From an uncultured Cellvibrionales bacterium (lineage in GTDB: Bacteria > Pseudomonadota > Gammaproteobacteria > Pseudomonadales > Cellvibrionaceae), in assembly GCA_913020115.1 (NCBI GenBank), contig CAJWBQ010000023.1, positions 16,247 through 80,246 of the forward strand: a DNA stretch of 64,000 nt, written 5' to 3'. Positions 1-8,604 of this stretch are shown here, piece after piece; the stretch's first letter is position 1, and every line of letters starts with the position of its first letter. The notes beneath the pieces were generated by a model. The model ran no database searches and was not told where the DNA came from. It saw nothing but the letters and a program-made list of their open reading frames with translations. The position numbers and the translations under genes were made by a program.

Positions 1-676
1 TTCTGAGATATTCAGGCAAGGCCTGCCATAAGGTGGATTCAATGGTGGCGAAACCCCATTTAGCTTCATCGACTGGGGTGGGCTGGTGGCGACGAATTTC
101 ATCGGTTTGCCAACCGGCCATAATTCGACGACGCAGGCGATTGAGTTGAGCGCTGCGCTCAGTGGGGGTTAAATTTTGATTGTCTAAGTGATCGAGAATC
201 ATGGCAATATCATGATGCTTGCGCAGCAAGGTGCGCCGACTCACTTCGGTGGGGTGGGCGGTTAACACCAATTCAATGCCCATGTTGGCAACGGCGTCAT
301 AAATCGCTTCGCCCTCAACGCCGGCGGCCTGCAAGCGTGGCAACAATTCTTCTAAAGTGCCAAGACCCGCCACGGCGCCTTCACGCTGCTTGTCTCTGCG
401 TCGGCGCACACGATGGTGCTGCTCGGCAATATTGGCGTAATTTAAAAATTGCGTGAAAGCTCGTGCCACGGGCACCAGCTGAGAATCTTCAAGGCTATTC
501 ATAACTTCTAACAAGGGTTGCCAGTCTTGGCTTTGATAAGCAGCCTTGGCCAGTGTGCGAATTTCTTCCACCTTCAAAAAGATGTCTTCACCCACTTGCT
601 CGCGAACGGTGTCGCCGAGTATTCCGCCCAATAGGCGTACATCATCCCGAAGTGCTTGGTGAACATCAGTGGTCAT
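1..676 (-). CDS. ppc: Phosphoenolpyruvate carboxylase, N-terminal part (gene runs off the window)
   Basis: This gene starts at the ATG at 676-674 and is still open at base 1, so about the first 225 residues of a protein usually near 880 are visible. It carboxylates phosphoenolpyruvate to oxaloacetate, an anaplerotic cytosolic reaction. The translation starts MTTDVHQALRDDVRLLGGIL and contains the family signature VLTAHPTEVSRRTLLRK near residues 137-153, which holds the catalytic histidine of PEP carboxylases. An AAGGA ribosome site lies 7 bases before the ATG. It is downstream of putP on the same strand, separated by about 130 bp holding a hairpin. Identification is firm from the signature; the C-terminal half cannot be judged. 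Confidence 0.95.
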   Translation of the reverse strand, partial: MTTDVHQALRDDVRLLGGILGDTVREQVGEDIFLKVEEIRTLAKAAYQSQDWQPLLEVMNSLEDSQLVPVARAFTQFLNYANIAEQHHRVRRRRDKQREGAVAGLGTLEELLPRLQAAGVEGEAIYDAVANMGIELVLTAHPTEVSRRTLLRKHHDIAMILDHLDNQNLTPTERSAQLNRLRRRIMAGWQTDEIRRHQPTPVDEAKWGFATIESTLWQALPEYLR

Positions 677-737
677 AGCGTGATCCTTGAAATTAGAGCT
701 GAGGGCAAAAATAGAACTGATTGGCAGTATACGACAT

Positions 738-767
738 CGCAGCCTCAGTCTAAATACCGAGGCTGCG
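738..767. terminator. Hairpin between putP and ppc
   Basis: Inverted arms CGCAGCCTC (738-746) and GAGGCTGCG (759-767) form a 9-bp GC-rich stem with a 12-base loop. The position is just after the putP stop codon and before ppc, where a terminator would be expected. Neither strand has a clear T-tract after the stem, so a processing or attenuation hairpin is also possible. Confidence 0.35.
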
Positions 768-808
768 ACTTATAGGAGATGATATTAAATGACGAAGGCG
801 TTCTGACT

Positions 809-2314
809 TCAGACCGCCTCTACTTCGGCCTCCATGGCTTTGAAGGTGGCTAGTGTCGCGTCTGATGGTGGCTTGGTGAGCAGGCTTACCAGCACAATTG
901 CCACGGCACTGAAGATAGCGCCCGGTACTATTTCATACATCCACTGACTGAGTGATTGACCTGAGATAGTGATGGGTGTGTAGATCCAGAACAAAACAGT
1001 CAGCGTACCGACGACGATGCCAGCCAGTGCTCCGGGCGCATTCATACGCGGCCAGTAAAGGCTGAGAATAATCATCGGCCCAAAAGCCGCGCCAAAACCA
1101 GCCCAAGCATTACTGACCAATTGGAGTATTGAATTGTTGCGATCATGCGCCAGCGAAACCGCCACCAAGGCCACTAACAATACGCAAACCCGCCCAATAA
1201 AAACCAACTCTTTTTCGCTGGCACTTTTATTGAGAAACGCTTTATAAATGTCTTCGGTCAGCGAACTGGATGTCACCAATAACTGCGAAGAAATTGTACT
1301 CATGATGGCGGCTAGCACGGCGGCCAGTAAAAAACCCGACACGAGTGGATGGAACAAAACCTGCGCCAACAATATGTATATGGTTTCTGCATCGTTGAGA
1401 ATTACGCCGGTTTTTGCCACGTAAGCGACGCCAACAAAACCGGTGGCCATGGCGCCCAACAAAGAGACAATCATCCAACTCATGCCAATTCTACGCGCGG
1501 TTTTCATATCGCTTAATTTGCGAATGGCCATGAAGCGAACAATTATGTGCGGCTGCCCAAAATAACCTAAACCCCAAGCCAGTGATGAAATTATTCCGAG
1601 CAAGCTAGTGCCGGCGATAAAATTGAAGTGTGCGGGGCTCATATCCTCGATCGCAAGCACCACTGCCTCCGGGCCACCCACTTCACTTAGTGCGACAATG
1701 GGCACCAAAATCAGCGCGACAAACATTATGCAACCCTGCACAAAGTCTGTGAGGCTGACCGCTAAAAAACCTCCCAGCAAAGTGTAAAGCACAACAATTC
1801 CCGCGGTGACGTAAAGGCCGTACTCATACTGAGTATTGAACGCACTCTCAAATAATTTTCCGCCGCCTACTATGCCGGACGAGGTGTACAAGGTGAAGAA
1901 CAAGATAATTACCAGAGACGATATTATTCGCAGCGCTCGAGAATTATCTTGAAAGCGGTTTTCGAAAAAGTCTGGCAGGGTTATGGCGTCGTTGGCGAGC
2001 TCGGTATAAGCCCTCAAGCGAGTGGCAACAATAAGGTAGTTTAGATAAGCACCTAGAATTAGACCTATTCCGATCCAAATGTTGTGCAAACCACTGAGGT
2101 ACATCGCCCCAGGCAAGCCCATGACCATCCAACCACTCATGTCGGAAGCGCCCGCCGATAAGGCGGTGACCGCGGGACTTAATTGACGACCACCCAAGAG
2201 ATAGGCCGAGGCGGTGCTAGTAGACCTCCGGTAGGCATACAAACCGATAAACAGCATTACAACGAAGTAGATAATTAGAGAAGCTAAGGTTCCAAATTCC
2301 ATGTTTATTTTCAT
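809..2314 (-). CDS. putP: Sodium/proline symporter PutP
   Basis: This is a 501-residue inner-membrane transporter of the sodium:solute symporter family. It imports L-proline with Na+. The sequence shows a run of about 13 hydrophobic segments and the conserved early block GGRQLSPAVTALSAGASDMS (about residues 42-61). It also has a SSQLLVTSSSLTED block in the region that contributes to Na+ binding in PutP. Length matches the family (about 500). The start is ATG at 2314 (MKINMEF); a second in-frame ATG lies four codons later and neither has a strong Shine-Dalgarno. No putA or regulator is adjacent, so regulation cannot be inferred. Pantothenate or other solute symporters are less likely given the PutP-like N-terminus. 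Confidence 0.93.
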   Translation of the reverse strand: MKINMEFGTLASLIIYFVVMLFIGLYAYRRSTSTASAYLLGGRQLSPAVTALSAGASDMSGWMVMGLPGAMYLSGLHNIWIGIGLILGAYLNYLIVATRLRAYTELANDAITLPDFFENRFQDNSRALRIISSLVIILFFTLYTSSGIVGGGKLFESAFNTQYEYGLYVTAGIVVLYTLLGGFLAVSLTDFVQGCIMFVALILVPIVALSEVGGPEAVVLAIEDMSPAHFNFIAGTSLLGIISSLAWGLGYFGQPHIIVRFMAIRKLSDMKTARRIGMSWMIVSLLGAMATGFVGVAYVAKTGVILNDAETIYILLAQVLFHPLVSGFLLAAVLAAIMSTISSQLLVTSSSLTEDIYKAFLNKSASEKELVFIGRVCVLLVALVAVSLAHDRNNSILQLVSNAWAGFGAAFGPMIILSLYWPRMNAPGALAGIVVGTLTVLFWIYTPITISGQSLSQWMYEIVPGAIFSAVAIVLVSLLTKPPSDATLATFKAMEAEVEAV

Positions 2315-2366
2315 TTTTTTGCGGAAGGAAGGGAATTGTTGCTCAGCTTGTAATGAACTGCAAGGG

Positions 2367-2405
2367 CAGAAGGCGCAAAGGGAGACTTGTGATTTGCGCC
2401 TTCTG
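2367..2405 (-). terminator. Strong hairpin after the metal-type TonB receptor gene
   Basis: Perfect 13-base inverted arms CAGAAGGCGCAAA (2367-2379) and TTTGCGCCTTCTG (2393-2405) are separated by 13 bases. The hairpin begins 10 bases after the receptor stop codon in the direction of its transcription. There is no T-run, so intrinsic termination is plausible but not proven. It also lies upstream of putP. Confidence 0.55.
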
Positions 2406-2414
2406 GCTTACATT

Positions 2415-4595
2415 TTAGAAGGTGTAACGAACTCCTCCTACCAAAGAACGGCCAGACTCAGGGGCGTAATTTCTTAGGAAAGAAGTACTCAAACGAATTT
2501 CCTTATCTGAGACATTGTTGAGCTTGGCAAAAAACAACAGTGAACCCTCATTAGAATCCTTGCCCACGCGGTAGTTCAAGCCCAAATTCCAGCGAGTATA
2601 AGCTTTGGTCGCCGACTCCTGCTCACCCGGATCTTTCTGGGCAGCGGCGTCTTGCACATCAACAAATGCCGACCAATTGCCTTGCTGATAGCTTAGTTTT
2701 GCGCCCACTCTTCTCGGCGGCATTCTGGGCACGGCAAGACCGTTGTCAAAACGCGCGCGCAGAGTATCGCCCATTAGGGTGAGTTCCAAGTTGTGGGTTT
2801 CACTGCTCACTAAGGCAAGAGAGGCTTCTAGCTCCATTCCATAAAACGTGGCATCTTCCTGCTGATAACTCAGGATAGGCACTTCGTCCTGCTCCAAACC
2901 TGTGTTTTTCAGGTAGATATAATCATTGAAATGGTTGTAAAAAAGAGTCGCATCTAAAGAAACCACCGCATTCTGCCAAGTCAATTTGAAATCCGCATTG
3001 TGCGACTGCTCGGAATCGAGGTCGGCATTACCTATTTCTATCGATTGGCTGGCGCCATGAACAACGTACTCCCCGTGATCTGAGTCTGATTCAATGTCAA
3101 TGTTGGAGTAAAGCTCCTCAGTCACAGGCGCGCGCTCGGCGTTGGAGAGCGCGAGCGAAACTTGCCACTCAGGCGCCACCCGCCAAAGCGCCGAAGCAGA
3201 AGCACTGACACTGTTGAAGCTATGAGTCTGAGCCGCAGAGTGTGCTGGCTTGAGTTTGTCTTGGTCGAGCCTCAAGGCCATTTCGTAGGTCCAATCGCCT
3301 TGATCGTAACCCTCTACGAGGAAAATTCCCGTAGAAGTGCTTTCGGTCATGGGAATAAAACTCTCCTCTCCCAAAGCGCTAAATTCTCCGTGACGCCACT
3401 GTACACCCAGCTGACCATGCCAGCCCGCAATGGCTTGATGATTCAGCTCAAGACGACTTTCCCAGGTGCTGTTACTGAAATGTGTACCAATTTCCCCCGA
3501 GCTTTCTATTTCGTCATGCTGGTAGTTTGTGTGGCTCAGCTGCCAATTTAGCAGACTAATACCCGCAAATGGGTCTTCTTTCAGCACGCGAGCGTCATAA
3601 CGCGTTTGGTCGATGTCTATGCGTATGCCATCTTCACCTTCTTCGTGATCGTCATGATCATCGTGGTGTTCTTCTTCGTGCTCGTCCTCTTCGTAACCCT
3701 CTTCTTCATGGTGGGCGTGAGCGCCAGGTGGAATGCCATATTCGCTATTGAGCTGACTCACCGAAATACCGGCAAAGCCCCAAGCAAAGGAATTGCTCGC
3801 CCCCAAGGTAAAGCTTCGGGTTCGCCCTCCAGTGTTAGCGATGTAGCCATCGGTATTTTCTATGGCTTCCTCTTCCTCTTCCTCCTCTTCATGATCATGG
3901 CCATCATGCAGTGACTCCAATGCCTGCTCGTCAATAGCCTCTCCTGGAATATTTAAGTCGCTCCACTCTCGCAGCAAACCGCTGAAATGGAAAGCAGAGG
4001 TCTCGGCGCTACCATTGAGGTTAAATGCTGTAACACCAAGGTCGGCCGCCCCTTCATGACGGTACTCCACGCCTCCGGTGAGGGTTTCAGCTTGAGCTTG
4101 GGGGATGCGGTTGTCGAGCACGTTCACCACACCACCAATAGCTCCGCCACCGTACATAAGAGTAGCTGGGCCGCGAAGCACCTCAATGCTCTCCGCCAGT
4201 AAGGGTTCTACCGCCACAGAGTGATCGGCACTTAAGCTAGATGCGTCGGCGCTGCGCAAACTGTTTTGTAGCACCGTAACCCGTGCACCTTGCTGACCGC
4301 GAATCACTGGACGGCCCACCGCTGGGCCAAAAGAGGCGCTGGCAAGACCCGGCTGGCTGGCTAAGGTTTCGCCTAGAGTGGCGCTGGCCGCGGCCCGCAG
4401 GGCCTCACCGCTGAACACGGTAACGGGCAGTGCCGTTTGTGATTCTTGACGATGAATGGGCACGGACACAAGCACGTGCTCCATCTCTCGATCATCGATA
4501 TGGGCAGTCTGGCTTTGTTCCGCCAGCGCTAAGCTTGGCGTGAAGTATAAGGCGGCACGGCATAGTGCCACCGCACAAGTAGTGAGGTGTTTCAT
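2415..4595 (-). CDS. TonB-dependent outer-membrane receptor with His/Asp/Glu-rich loops (probable zinc or other divalent-metal uptake)
   Basis: This is an outer-membrane beta-barrel receptor driven by TonB. The ATG at 4595 (MKHLTTCAVALCRAALYF) is preferred over a TTG four codons upstream because GGAG sits 7-8 bases before it. The first ~25 residues form a signal peptide ending near ALAEQ. A plug domain follows (PVTVFSGEAL, RGQQGARVTVLQN, EVLRGPATLMYGGGAIGGVV), then a barrel ending in YTF. Counted from the upstream TTG, two acidic/His-rich insertions occur, HDGHDHEEEEEEEE (about 234-247) and a denser His/Glu/Asp stretch (about 297-327). They resemble the metal-capturing loops known in zinc receptors such as ZnuD. 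The next gene upstream encodes a small HxH/CxxC protein, which supports metal transport. Zinc is an inference; copper, nickel or cobalt are not excluded. Confidence 0.85.
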   Translation of the reverse strand: MKHLTTCAVALCRAALYFTPSLALAEQSQTAHIDDREMEHVLVSVPIHRQESQTALPVTVFSGEALRAAASATLGETLASQPGLASASFGPAVGRPVIRGQQGARVTVLQNSLRSADASSLSADHSVAVEPLLAESIEVLRGPATLMYGGGAIGGVVNVLDNRIPQAQAETLTGGVEYRHEGAADLGVTAFNLNGSAETSAFHFSGLLREWSDLNIPGEAIDEQALESLHDGHDHEEEEEEEEAIENTDGYIANTGGRTRSFTLGASNSFAWGFAGISVSQLNSEYGIPPGAHAHHEEEGYEEDEHEEEHHDDHDDHEEGEDGIRIDIDQTRYDARVLKEDPFAGISLLNWQLSHTNYQHDEIESSGEIGTHFSNSTWESRLELNHQAIAGWHGQLGVQWRHGEFSALGEESFIPMTESTSTGIFLVEGYDQGDWTYEMALRLDQDKLKPAHSAAQTHSFNSVSASASALWRVAPEWQVSLALSNAERAPVTEELYSNIDIESDSDHGEYVVHGASQSIEIGNADLDSEQSHNADFKLTWQNAVVSLDATLFYNHFNDYIYLKNTGLEQDEVPILSYQQEDATFYGMELEASLALVSSETHNLELTLMGDTLRARFDNGLAVPRMPPRRVGAKLSYQQGNWSAFVDVQDAAAQKDPGEQESATKAYTRWNLGLNYRVGKDSNEGSLLFFAKLNNVSDKEIRLSTSFLRNYAPESGRSLVGGVRYTF

Positions 4596-4638
4596 TGGGC
4601 TCTCCAAATAATAAAAGGTTTAAATTAAGACCGAATTA

Positions 4639-4935
4639 TTAGCAGTAGAGAGGTGGTGCTCGAGAGAGGTAGTGAGAGCTAACTTGAACTTGAAGGCTGG
4701 TAATTAGGCTAAAGACAATCAGGCCTAAGGCAAACAAAATGTCCCAATGAACACTAGTGCTAACAGCAACATCAACGGGCGCACTGCCCGCACACAGCTC
4801 ACATTCAAGGCCACTGTCGGGCAAGTGAACGTGAGTGGTCTCCATTTGCGAGGCACCAAGCAGCGATACTGTTAGCAATACAACTAACAGCAAACCTCGC
4901 AAGGTGATATTCGCAGATGTGGGCTTGCTTCGCAT
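4639..4935 (-). CDS. Small membrane protein with THVHLPD and CELC motifs (putative zinc-uptake accessory protein)
   Basis: This is a 98-residue protein if started at the ATG at 4935 (MRSKPTSANITLRG); a TTG start at 4962 would add nine residues. It has a hydrophobic N-terminal segment (TLRGLLLVVLLTVSLLGA), then THVHLPDSGLECELC with potential metal-ligand His and Cys, then a second hydrophobic segment (ILFALGLIVFSLI). Proteins of this layout are often found beside zinc-type TonB receptors and annotated as zinc-uptake chaperones. That is family knowledge, not demonstrated here. It lies 43 bp upstream of the receptor start on the same strand, so the two probably form one operon. Function is inferred from motifs and context only. 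Confidence 0.65.
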   Translation of the reverse strand: MRSKPTSANITLRGLLLVVLLTVSLLGASQMETTHVHLPDSGLECELCAGSAPVDVAVSTSVHWDILFALGLIVFSLITSLQVQVSSHYLSRAPPLYC

Positions 4936-4967
4936 GAACACAGCTCTTGGAACTTTAGGCAATCGAA

Positions 4968-5003
4968 TAGCACATTTTACGACTTCTCTAAGAATGTGTC
5001 TAG
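4968..5003 (-). promoter_or_regulatory. Imperfect dyad upstream of the metal-uptake gene pair
   Basis: TAGCACATTTT (4968-4978) and AGAATGTGTCTA (4991-5002) form an imperfect inverted repeat in the short gap upstream of the small HxH protein. A further TACATTTTA lies at 5011-5019. The AATGT/ACATT content is reminiscent of Zur or Fur-family sites, but the match to a Zur consensus is weak. This is a candidate only. Confidence 0.25.
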
Positions 5004-5016
5004 CAGACGCTACATT

Positions 5017-5415
5017 TTAAGTCTTTAAAAAAGCTGGCCGAGAATCGCTCATCATCGCATCTAAGGCCTGCTGTGCTCGCTTAGGGTTTTGCAGGTCTTT
5101 AATTTCAATCATTTCACACTCGTCCCGCACCATTTCTGCAATGCTGGTTGGATAGTGGCGGCAGTCTTCTGGGCGATCGTGGTAAATGGCGCAGGTGTAT
5201 TTTTCCTGATTCGGCTCCTGCTGCAACCAGGGGCAGCGTTTGAGAGGCTCCCCAGTGGCGGGGTCTACCCAAATGTTGCCGTTTTTAACATAGGCATAGA
5301 TACTGGGTCGTGCATTCTCCCACCACTCAATTTCACTAGTGCTCGCCGAAAGACCACCATCACCATAGTGAATGCAGCATTTACCGCATTGATTACAATC
5401 TTTCACAGTGTTCAC
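5017..5415 (-). CDS. YkgJ-family cysteine-cluster protein
   Basis: This is a 132-residue cytosolic protein with the CxxCxxCC motif (CNQCGKCC, residues 7-14) plus further cysteines in KRCPWLQ and YTCAIYHDRPEDCRHYP. The pattern defines the YkgJ/UPF0153 family, presumed to bind a zinc ion or Fe-S cluster; the biochemical role is unknown. The longest reading starts at GTG 5415 (MNTVKDC); a GTG three codons later is about equally plausible and neither has a convincing ribosome site. It lies upstream of the metal-uptake pair, 82 bp away on the same strand, so a functional link with metal homeostasis is possible but unproven. Confidence 0.85.
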   Translation of the reverse strand: MNTVKDCNQCGKCCIHYGDGGLSASTSEIEWWENARPSIYAYVKNGNIWVDPATGEPLKRCPWLQQEPNQEKYTCAIYHDRPEDCRHYPTSIAEMVRDECEMIEIKDLQNPKRAQQALDAMMSDSRPAFLKT

Positions 5416-5543
5416 TCATTACAATTACCCAGCTTTGAATCATAGGCATAAGCTATACAAATAGGCACAAGCTATGCAAATATACAGCACGCGTTCAATG
5501 GCCGTTCATTGATATCACAAAATAATAACGACAGGTGAAATTT

Positions 5544-6869
5544 ATGTCTAAGTTCGTGGCATCAACCCTCATGCATCTAGTGATCAGCCCTCGCCTTTTG
5601 GCGCTGAAAAGAAAATTTCATGAGCGGCGCCGAGCGAGGAAGCAATCAACTCACCTAGCCACAGCTTACCTGCGCATCAACGACCCGCACAGCTACCTGC
5701 TACTGCAAGTCATGGCGCCATTGGCCAAGCGCTACCCATTGCAATACGATTTTCGCACGGTGTTAAGCCTGCAGCCTGCCATGTACCCCGCCCCAGAGCT
5801 TTGGGAGAAAAACGCCTTTGTCGACGGCCTTGATTTAGCGGGTTTATACGACTTAGAATTTCCCTCGCGCCCCCCAATCAGCAGTCAGCAACGGGACGCT
5901 GAGTTAACGGCACAACTTCTACACTGGGAACTGCAACCCGGTTACCTAGACAAAGCACTGGCCTTGTTCACCGCCTATTGGAACGATGACAGTGCCGCCC
6001 TCGAACAACTTACCAACCCCGGTGTTACCCAGCATTTGGAATGCTATCAGCAACATCGCTTGGCCAATGAAAACCTGCTGAAAAACCAAGGTCACTACCT
6101 GAGCGGAATGCTGCACTATGGTGGCGAGTGGTATTGGGGACTAAGCCGCCTTGAATACCTTGAGCGTCGCCTCAACGAACTGGGACTTTCTCAAGACGCC
6201 AAACCGCCGTCGGTGGAGTTTAATCGCGGTCACGTTAACTTCTGTAAACACCTCGATAAAAATAAGGTAATTAAGAACACAGATTCTGCCGACAGCCCCC
6301 TTGAAATGTATCTGTCCATAAGAAGCCCTTACTCCTATATTGGCTTGGTAAGAGCTCGCCAGTTAGCTGAACACTATCAGCTTCCTCTGGTTTTAAAACC
6401 TGTCCTGCCGATGGTGATGCGTCGCATGCAAGTGCCGAGAACAAAAGGGTTTTACATTCTTCAAGACGTGCAACGGGAGGCTATCAACTATGGCATTCCT
6501 TTTGGAAACATTGCCGACCCTCTTGGGCGAGGTGTTGAACGCTGCTACGCGCTTTATGACTACGCAAAAAGTGAGGGCAAAGGCACGGAGTTTATGGAAA
6601 GTTACGCCCGCGGAGTTTGGGCGGAAGGCATTCATTCTGAAACTGATGAGGGTCTGAAGATTTTAGTCGAGCGCGTAGGCCTGAATTGGTCAAAAGCTCA
6701 GGAACTGGTAAAAAATGACAGCTGGCGACTGTGGGCGCAGGATAATTTAGCAGAGATGTATTCCCAAGATCTTTGGGGTGTCCCTAGCTTCAAGTACGCC
6801 GACCGCGTCTGGTTTGGTCAAGATCGACTAGAACCCATAGAAACACTCATTGCTGAAAAAAGAGCTTGA
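5544..6869 (+). CDS. Tandem DsbA/HCCA-isomerase-fold protein (two fused thioredoxin-like domains)
   Basis: The protein has 441 residues from the ATG at 5544. A GTG at 5535 is better read as part of the AGGTG ribosome site 6 bases upstream. It contains two copies of the DSBA-like fold in one chain. The first begins near AYLRINDPHSYLLLQVMAPL and the second near MYLSIRSPYSYIGLVRARQL, the latter ending with the typical WGVPSFKYADRVWFGQDRL. Each domain is the size of a 2-hydroxychromene-2-carboxylate isomerase. The CxxC of true disulfide oxidoreductases is absent, replaced by DPHSY and SPYSY, so a glutathione-S-transferase-kappa/HCCA-isomerase type activity is more likely. There is no clear signal peptide. 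Substrate unknown. Confidence 0.75.
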   Translation: MSKFVASTLMHLVISPRLLALKRKFHERRRARKQSTHLATAYLRINDPHSYLLLQVMAPLAKRYPLQYDFRTVLSLQPAMYPAPELWEKNAFVDGLDLAGLYDLEFPSRPPISSQQRDAELTAQLLHWELQPGYLDKALALFTAYWNDDSAALEQLTNPGVTQHLECYQQHRLANENLLKNQGHYLSGMLHYGGEWYWGLSRLEYLERRLNELGLSQDAKPPSVEFNRGHVNFCKHLDKNKVIKNTDSADSPLEMYLSIRSPYSYIGLVRARQLAEHYQLPLVLKPVLPMVMRRMQVPRTKGFYILQDVQREAINYGIPFGNIADPLGRGVERCYALYDYAKSEGKGTEFMESYARGVWAEGIHSETDEGLKILVERVGLNWSKAQELVKNDSWRLWAQDNLAEMYSQDLWGVPSFKYADRVWFGQDRLEPIETLIAEKRA

Positions 6870-6908
6870 TCTGACCTTACTCAAAAAGTTTTTTTGGCAC
6901 TAGCCCTT

Positions 6909-6941
6909 AAGTTTATGAGGCCCGGCCGGCCTCATAAACTT
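6909..6941. terminator. Perfect hairpin between convergent genes
   Basis: Perfect 14-base arms AAGTTTATGAGGCC (6909-6922) and GGCCTCATAAACTT (6928-6941) flank the loop CGGCC. It lies between the convergent DsbA-fold gene and the LysE-type gene and overlaps the latter's stop codon. On the minus strand a T-rich stretch (TTTTTTT, complementary to 6890s) follows some 10 bases after the stem. It probably acts as a two-way transcription stop. Confidence 0.7.
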
Positions 6942-7557
6942 ACCAACTTAGAAATACGTGATTATAAAAAATGTCTCCCGCCACATACAAAAGCAAAGTA
7001 GACATAGAAAGATTCAGCCAACGGAAATAGCTTGGTTGGGTGATCCACTTGCCAAGACGAGCTCCCATCAACAAGTAAGTGGCCGGCGCCCCTAATGCTA
7101 AACTCGACAGCAATAGAGACCAAGCGACAATTGCCGCGCCGGAAATCTGCGCGGCCGGAAATTGTACGCTGACGATAGGCAGAATGGCGACAAAAGCCTT
7201 CGGGTTAAGCAATTGCATAATCAGGCCAGACTTGAAACTCAAATTACCCGCCGCGCTACCCGCTTCCTCAGCGCTGTCTAATGGCGCGGAACCCCTGCCG
7301 CACCAGGAAATTTTGTAGGCCAGATAGGCGATGTAGAAACTGCCGGCACAGCTGATCCACAACTGATAGGCAGGCTTTACCAGCCAGGCCCCCGTATAAG
7401 CAAACGCCACAAATAGCAGGAACATGGCGCAGGCAACCCCGACGCAAAAGTGTACGGTTGAACGGACTTGTCCATTGAGGCCCGCATTTAAACTGATTAA
7501 ATTAACCGGTCCTGGGGTGTACATAATACCGAACGCGTAGGCGAGTATTTCCACCAT
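6940..7557 (-). CDS. LysE/RhtB-family amino-acid exporter
   Basis: This is a 205-residue inner-membrane protein with about six hydrophobic segments. The family signature appears at the N-terminus (GIMYTPGPVNLISLNAGLNGQ), followed by AYLAYKISWCG and LNPKAFVAILPI. LysE/RhtB proteins export amino acids or homoserine lactone-like molecules; the substrate here is unknown. It lies 49 bp downstream of an AraC-type regulator on the same strand, which suggests that regulator controls it. Length is normal for the family. Confidence 0.9.
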   Translation of the reverse strand: MVEILAYAFGIMYTPGPVNLISLNAGLNGQVRSTVHFCVGVACAMFLLFVAFAYTGAWLVKPAYQLWISCAGSFYIAYLAYKISWCGRGSAPLDSAEEAGSAAGNLSFKSGLIMQLLNPKAFVAILPIVSVQFPAAQISGAAIVAWSLLLSSLALGAPATYLLMGARLGKWITQPSYFRWLNLSMSTLLLYVAGDIFYNHVFLSW

Positions 7558-7606
7558 AGTATTTTACTCTGGAAGTGAAGAAGTTATTGGGTATTAGCGC
7601 TTTATA

Positions 7607-8437
7607 TCAAGCGCTGAGAAAGTGCTGCTGATACTGCTTAGGCGTCATGCCGTAAATGGGTTTGAAGCGACGGTTGAAGTGGCTCAAATCGCTAAAGCCG
7701 TAGCCAAACACTACGTCGTCAAGCGCCACCCCAGACTCCAGTGCTTCACGAGCCCGATTAATGCGGCAGTTGAGCACATACTGATGGGGTGTAATGCCAA
7801 ATTGCTGGCGAAACATACGCAAGAAGTGGTACTTCGATAAATTAGCGCTGCGGCTAATATCATCCAAGCTCATATCTACTTTGATATTCGCATGAATATA
7901 ATCGCGAGCCTGAAGCAACAAGCGATCAATTTTCCGAGCTGGGTGCTCTGGCGAATATTCACGATAACGCTGTGCGATACCTTCCGCCAATTGATAAAGC
8001 TCACACTCCTGCTGCAACTTATCGTCTGTTTTGTTCTCAACTAAACTTGCGAGATTAAGAATGGCCTGACGTATTTTCGGGTCTTCGAGGAGCTTATCGG
8101 CAATCTGAAAATCTTGACTCTGTTTGACTCCTGCACTGCTCAGCATAGGCTCTAGCTGTGTAGGGTGAACGTAGACCATACGATACTGCAAAGTATCATC
8201 AATGCCCGAGCGACCATCGTGCACTTCACCGGGGTTAAATACGATGACATTGCCTGGGTGACTGCGATGAAAGGCACCACCGGCAAAAAAGTCCTGTCGC
8301 CCTGCCTGAGTCACGCCAAACGAAAATTCCTCATGAGTATGCTTATCATAAGAAAAATCATTCATAGTGGCCTGCAAAACCGTCACCTTGGCAAGGTGTT
8401 GGCTTTTGACATATTGGAATTGATTATTCGGTTTCAT
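7607..8437 (-). CDS. AraC-family transcriptional regulator
   Basis: This is a 276-residue regulator. The N-terminal half is a cupin-like AraC-binding domain (HTHEEFSFGVTQAGRQDFF near residues 33-51, NVIVFNPGEVHDG). The C-terminal ~100 residues hold two helix-turn-helix units (MSLDDISRSANLSKYHFLRM and LDDVVFGYGFSDLSHFNRRF). AraC proteins with this layout, paired with a LysE exporter, commonly activate the exporter in response to an amino acid; that is inference. A small dyad (AGCGCTT/AAGCGCT, 7596-7615) overlaps the 3' end. The effector is not identifiable. Confidence 0.92.
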   Translation of the reverse strand: MKPNNQFQYVKSQHLAKVTVLQATMNDFSYDKHTHEEFSFGVTQAGRQDFFAGGAFHRSHPGNVIVFNPGEVHDGRSGIDDTLQYRMVYVHPTQLEPMLSSAGVKQSQDFQIADKLLEDPKIRQAILNLASLVENKTDDKLQQECELYQLAEGIAQRYREYSPEHPARKIDRLLLQARDYIHANIKVDMSLDDISRSANLSKYHFLRMFRQQFGITPHQYVLNCRINRAREALESGVALDDVVFGYGFSDLSHFNRRFKPIYGMTPKQYQQHFLSA

Positions 8438-8604
8438 CTTCCTAGATCGTCTCAGGGCAGCGGGTGGTAAGTATCTGAGGCCTAGTATAGAGCGAAGTTT
8501 GGAGCAATGCTTGGACGAAATTGCGGTGAATGAAGTTCAAATGAGACTAGGTCAGTGCAGAAAAATGGCTTTCCAGCGCCTAAATCCCCTCTAATGCAGG
8601 CTAA

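Noticed and set aside
3606..3914. Plus-strand open frame with a strongly hydrophobic translation, looking like a small membrane protein.
   Set aside because: It is the antisense of the His/Glu-rich codons of the TonB receptor; GAA/GAT/CAT runs read backwards give Phe, Val, Ile and Met. There is no ribosome site.
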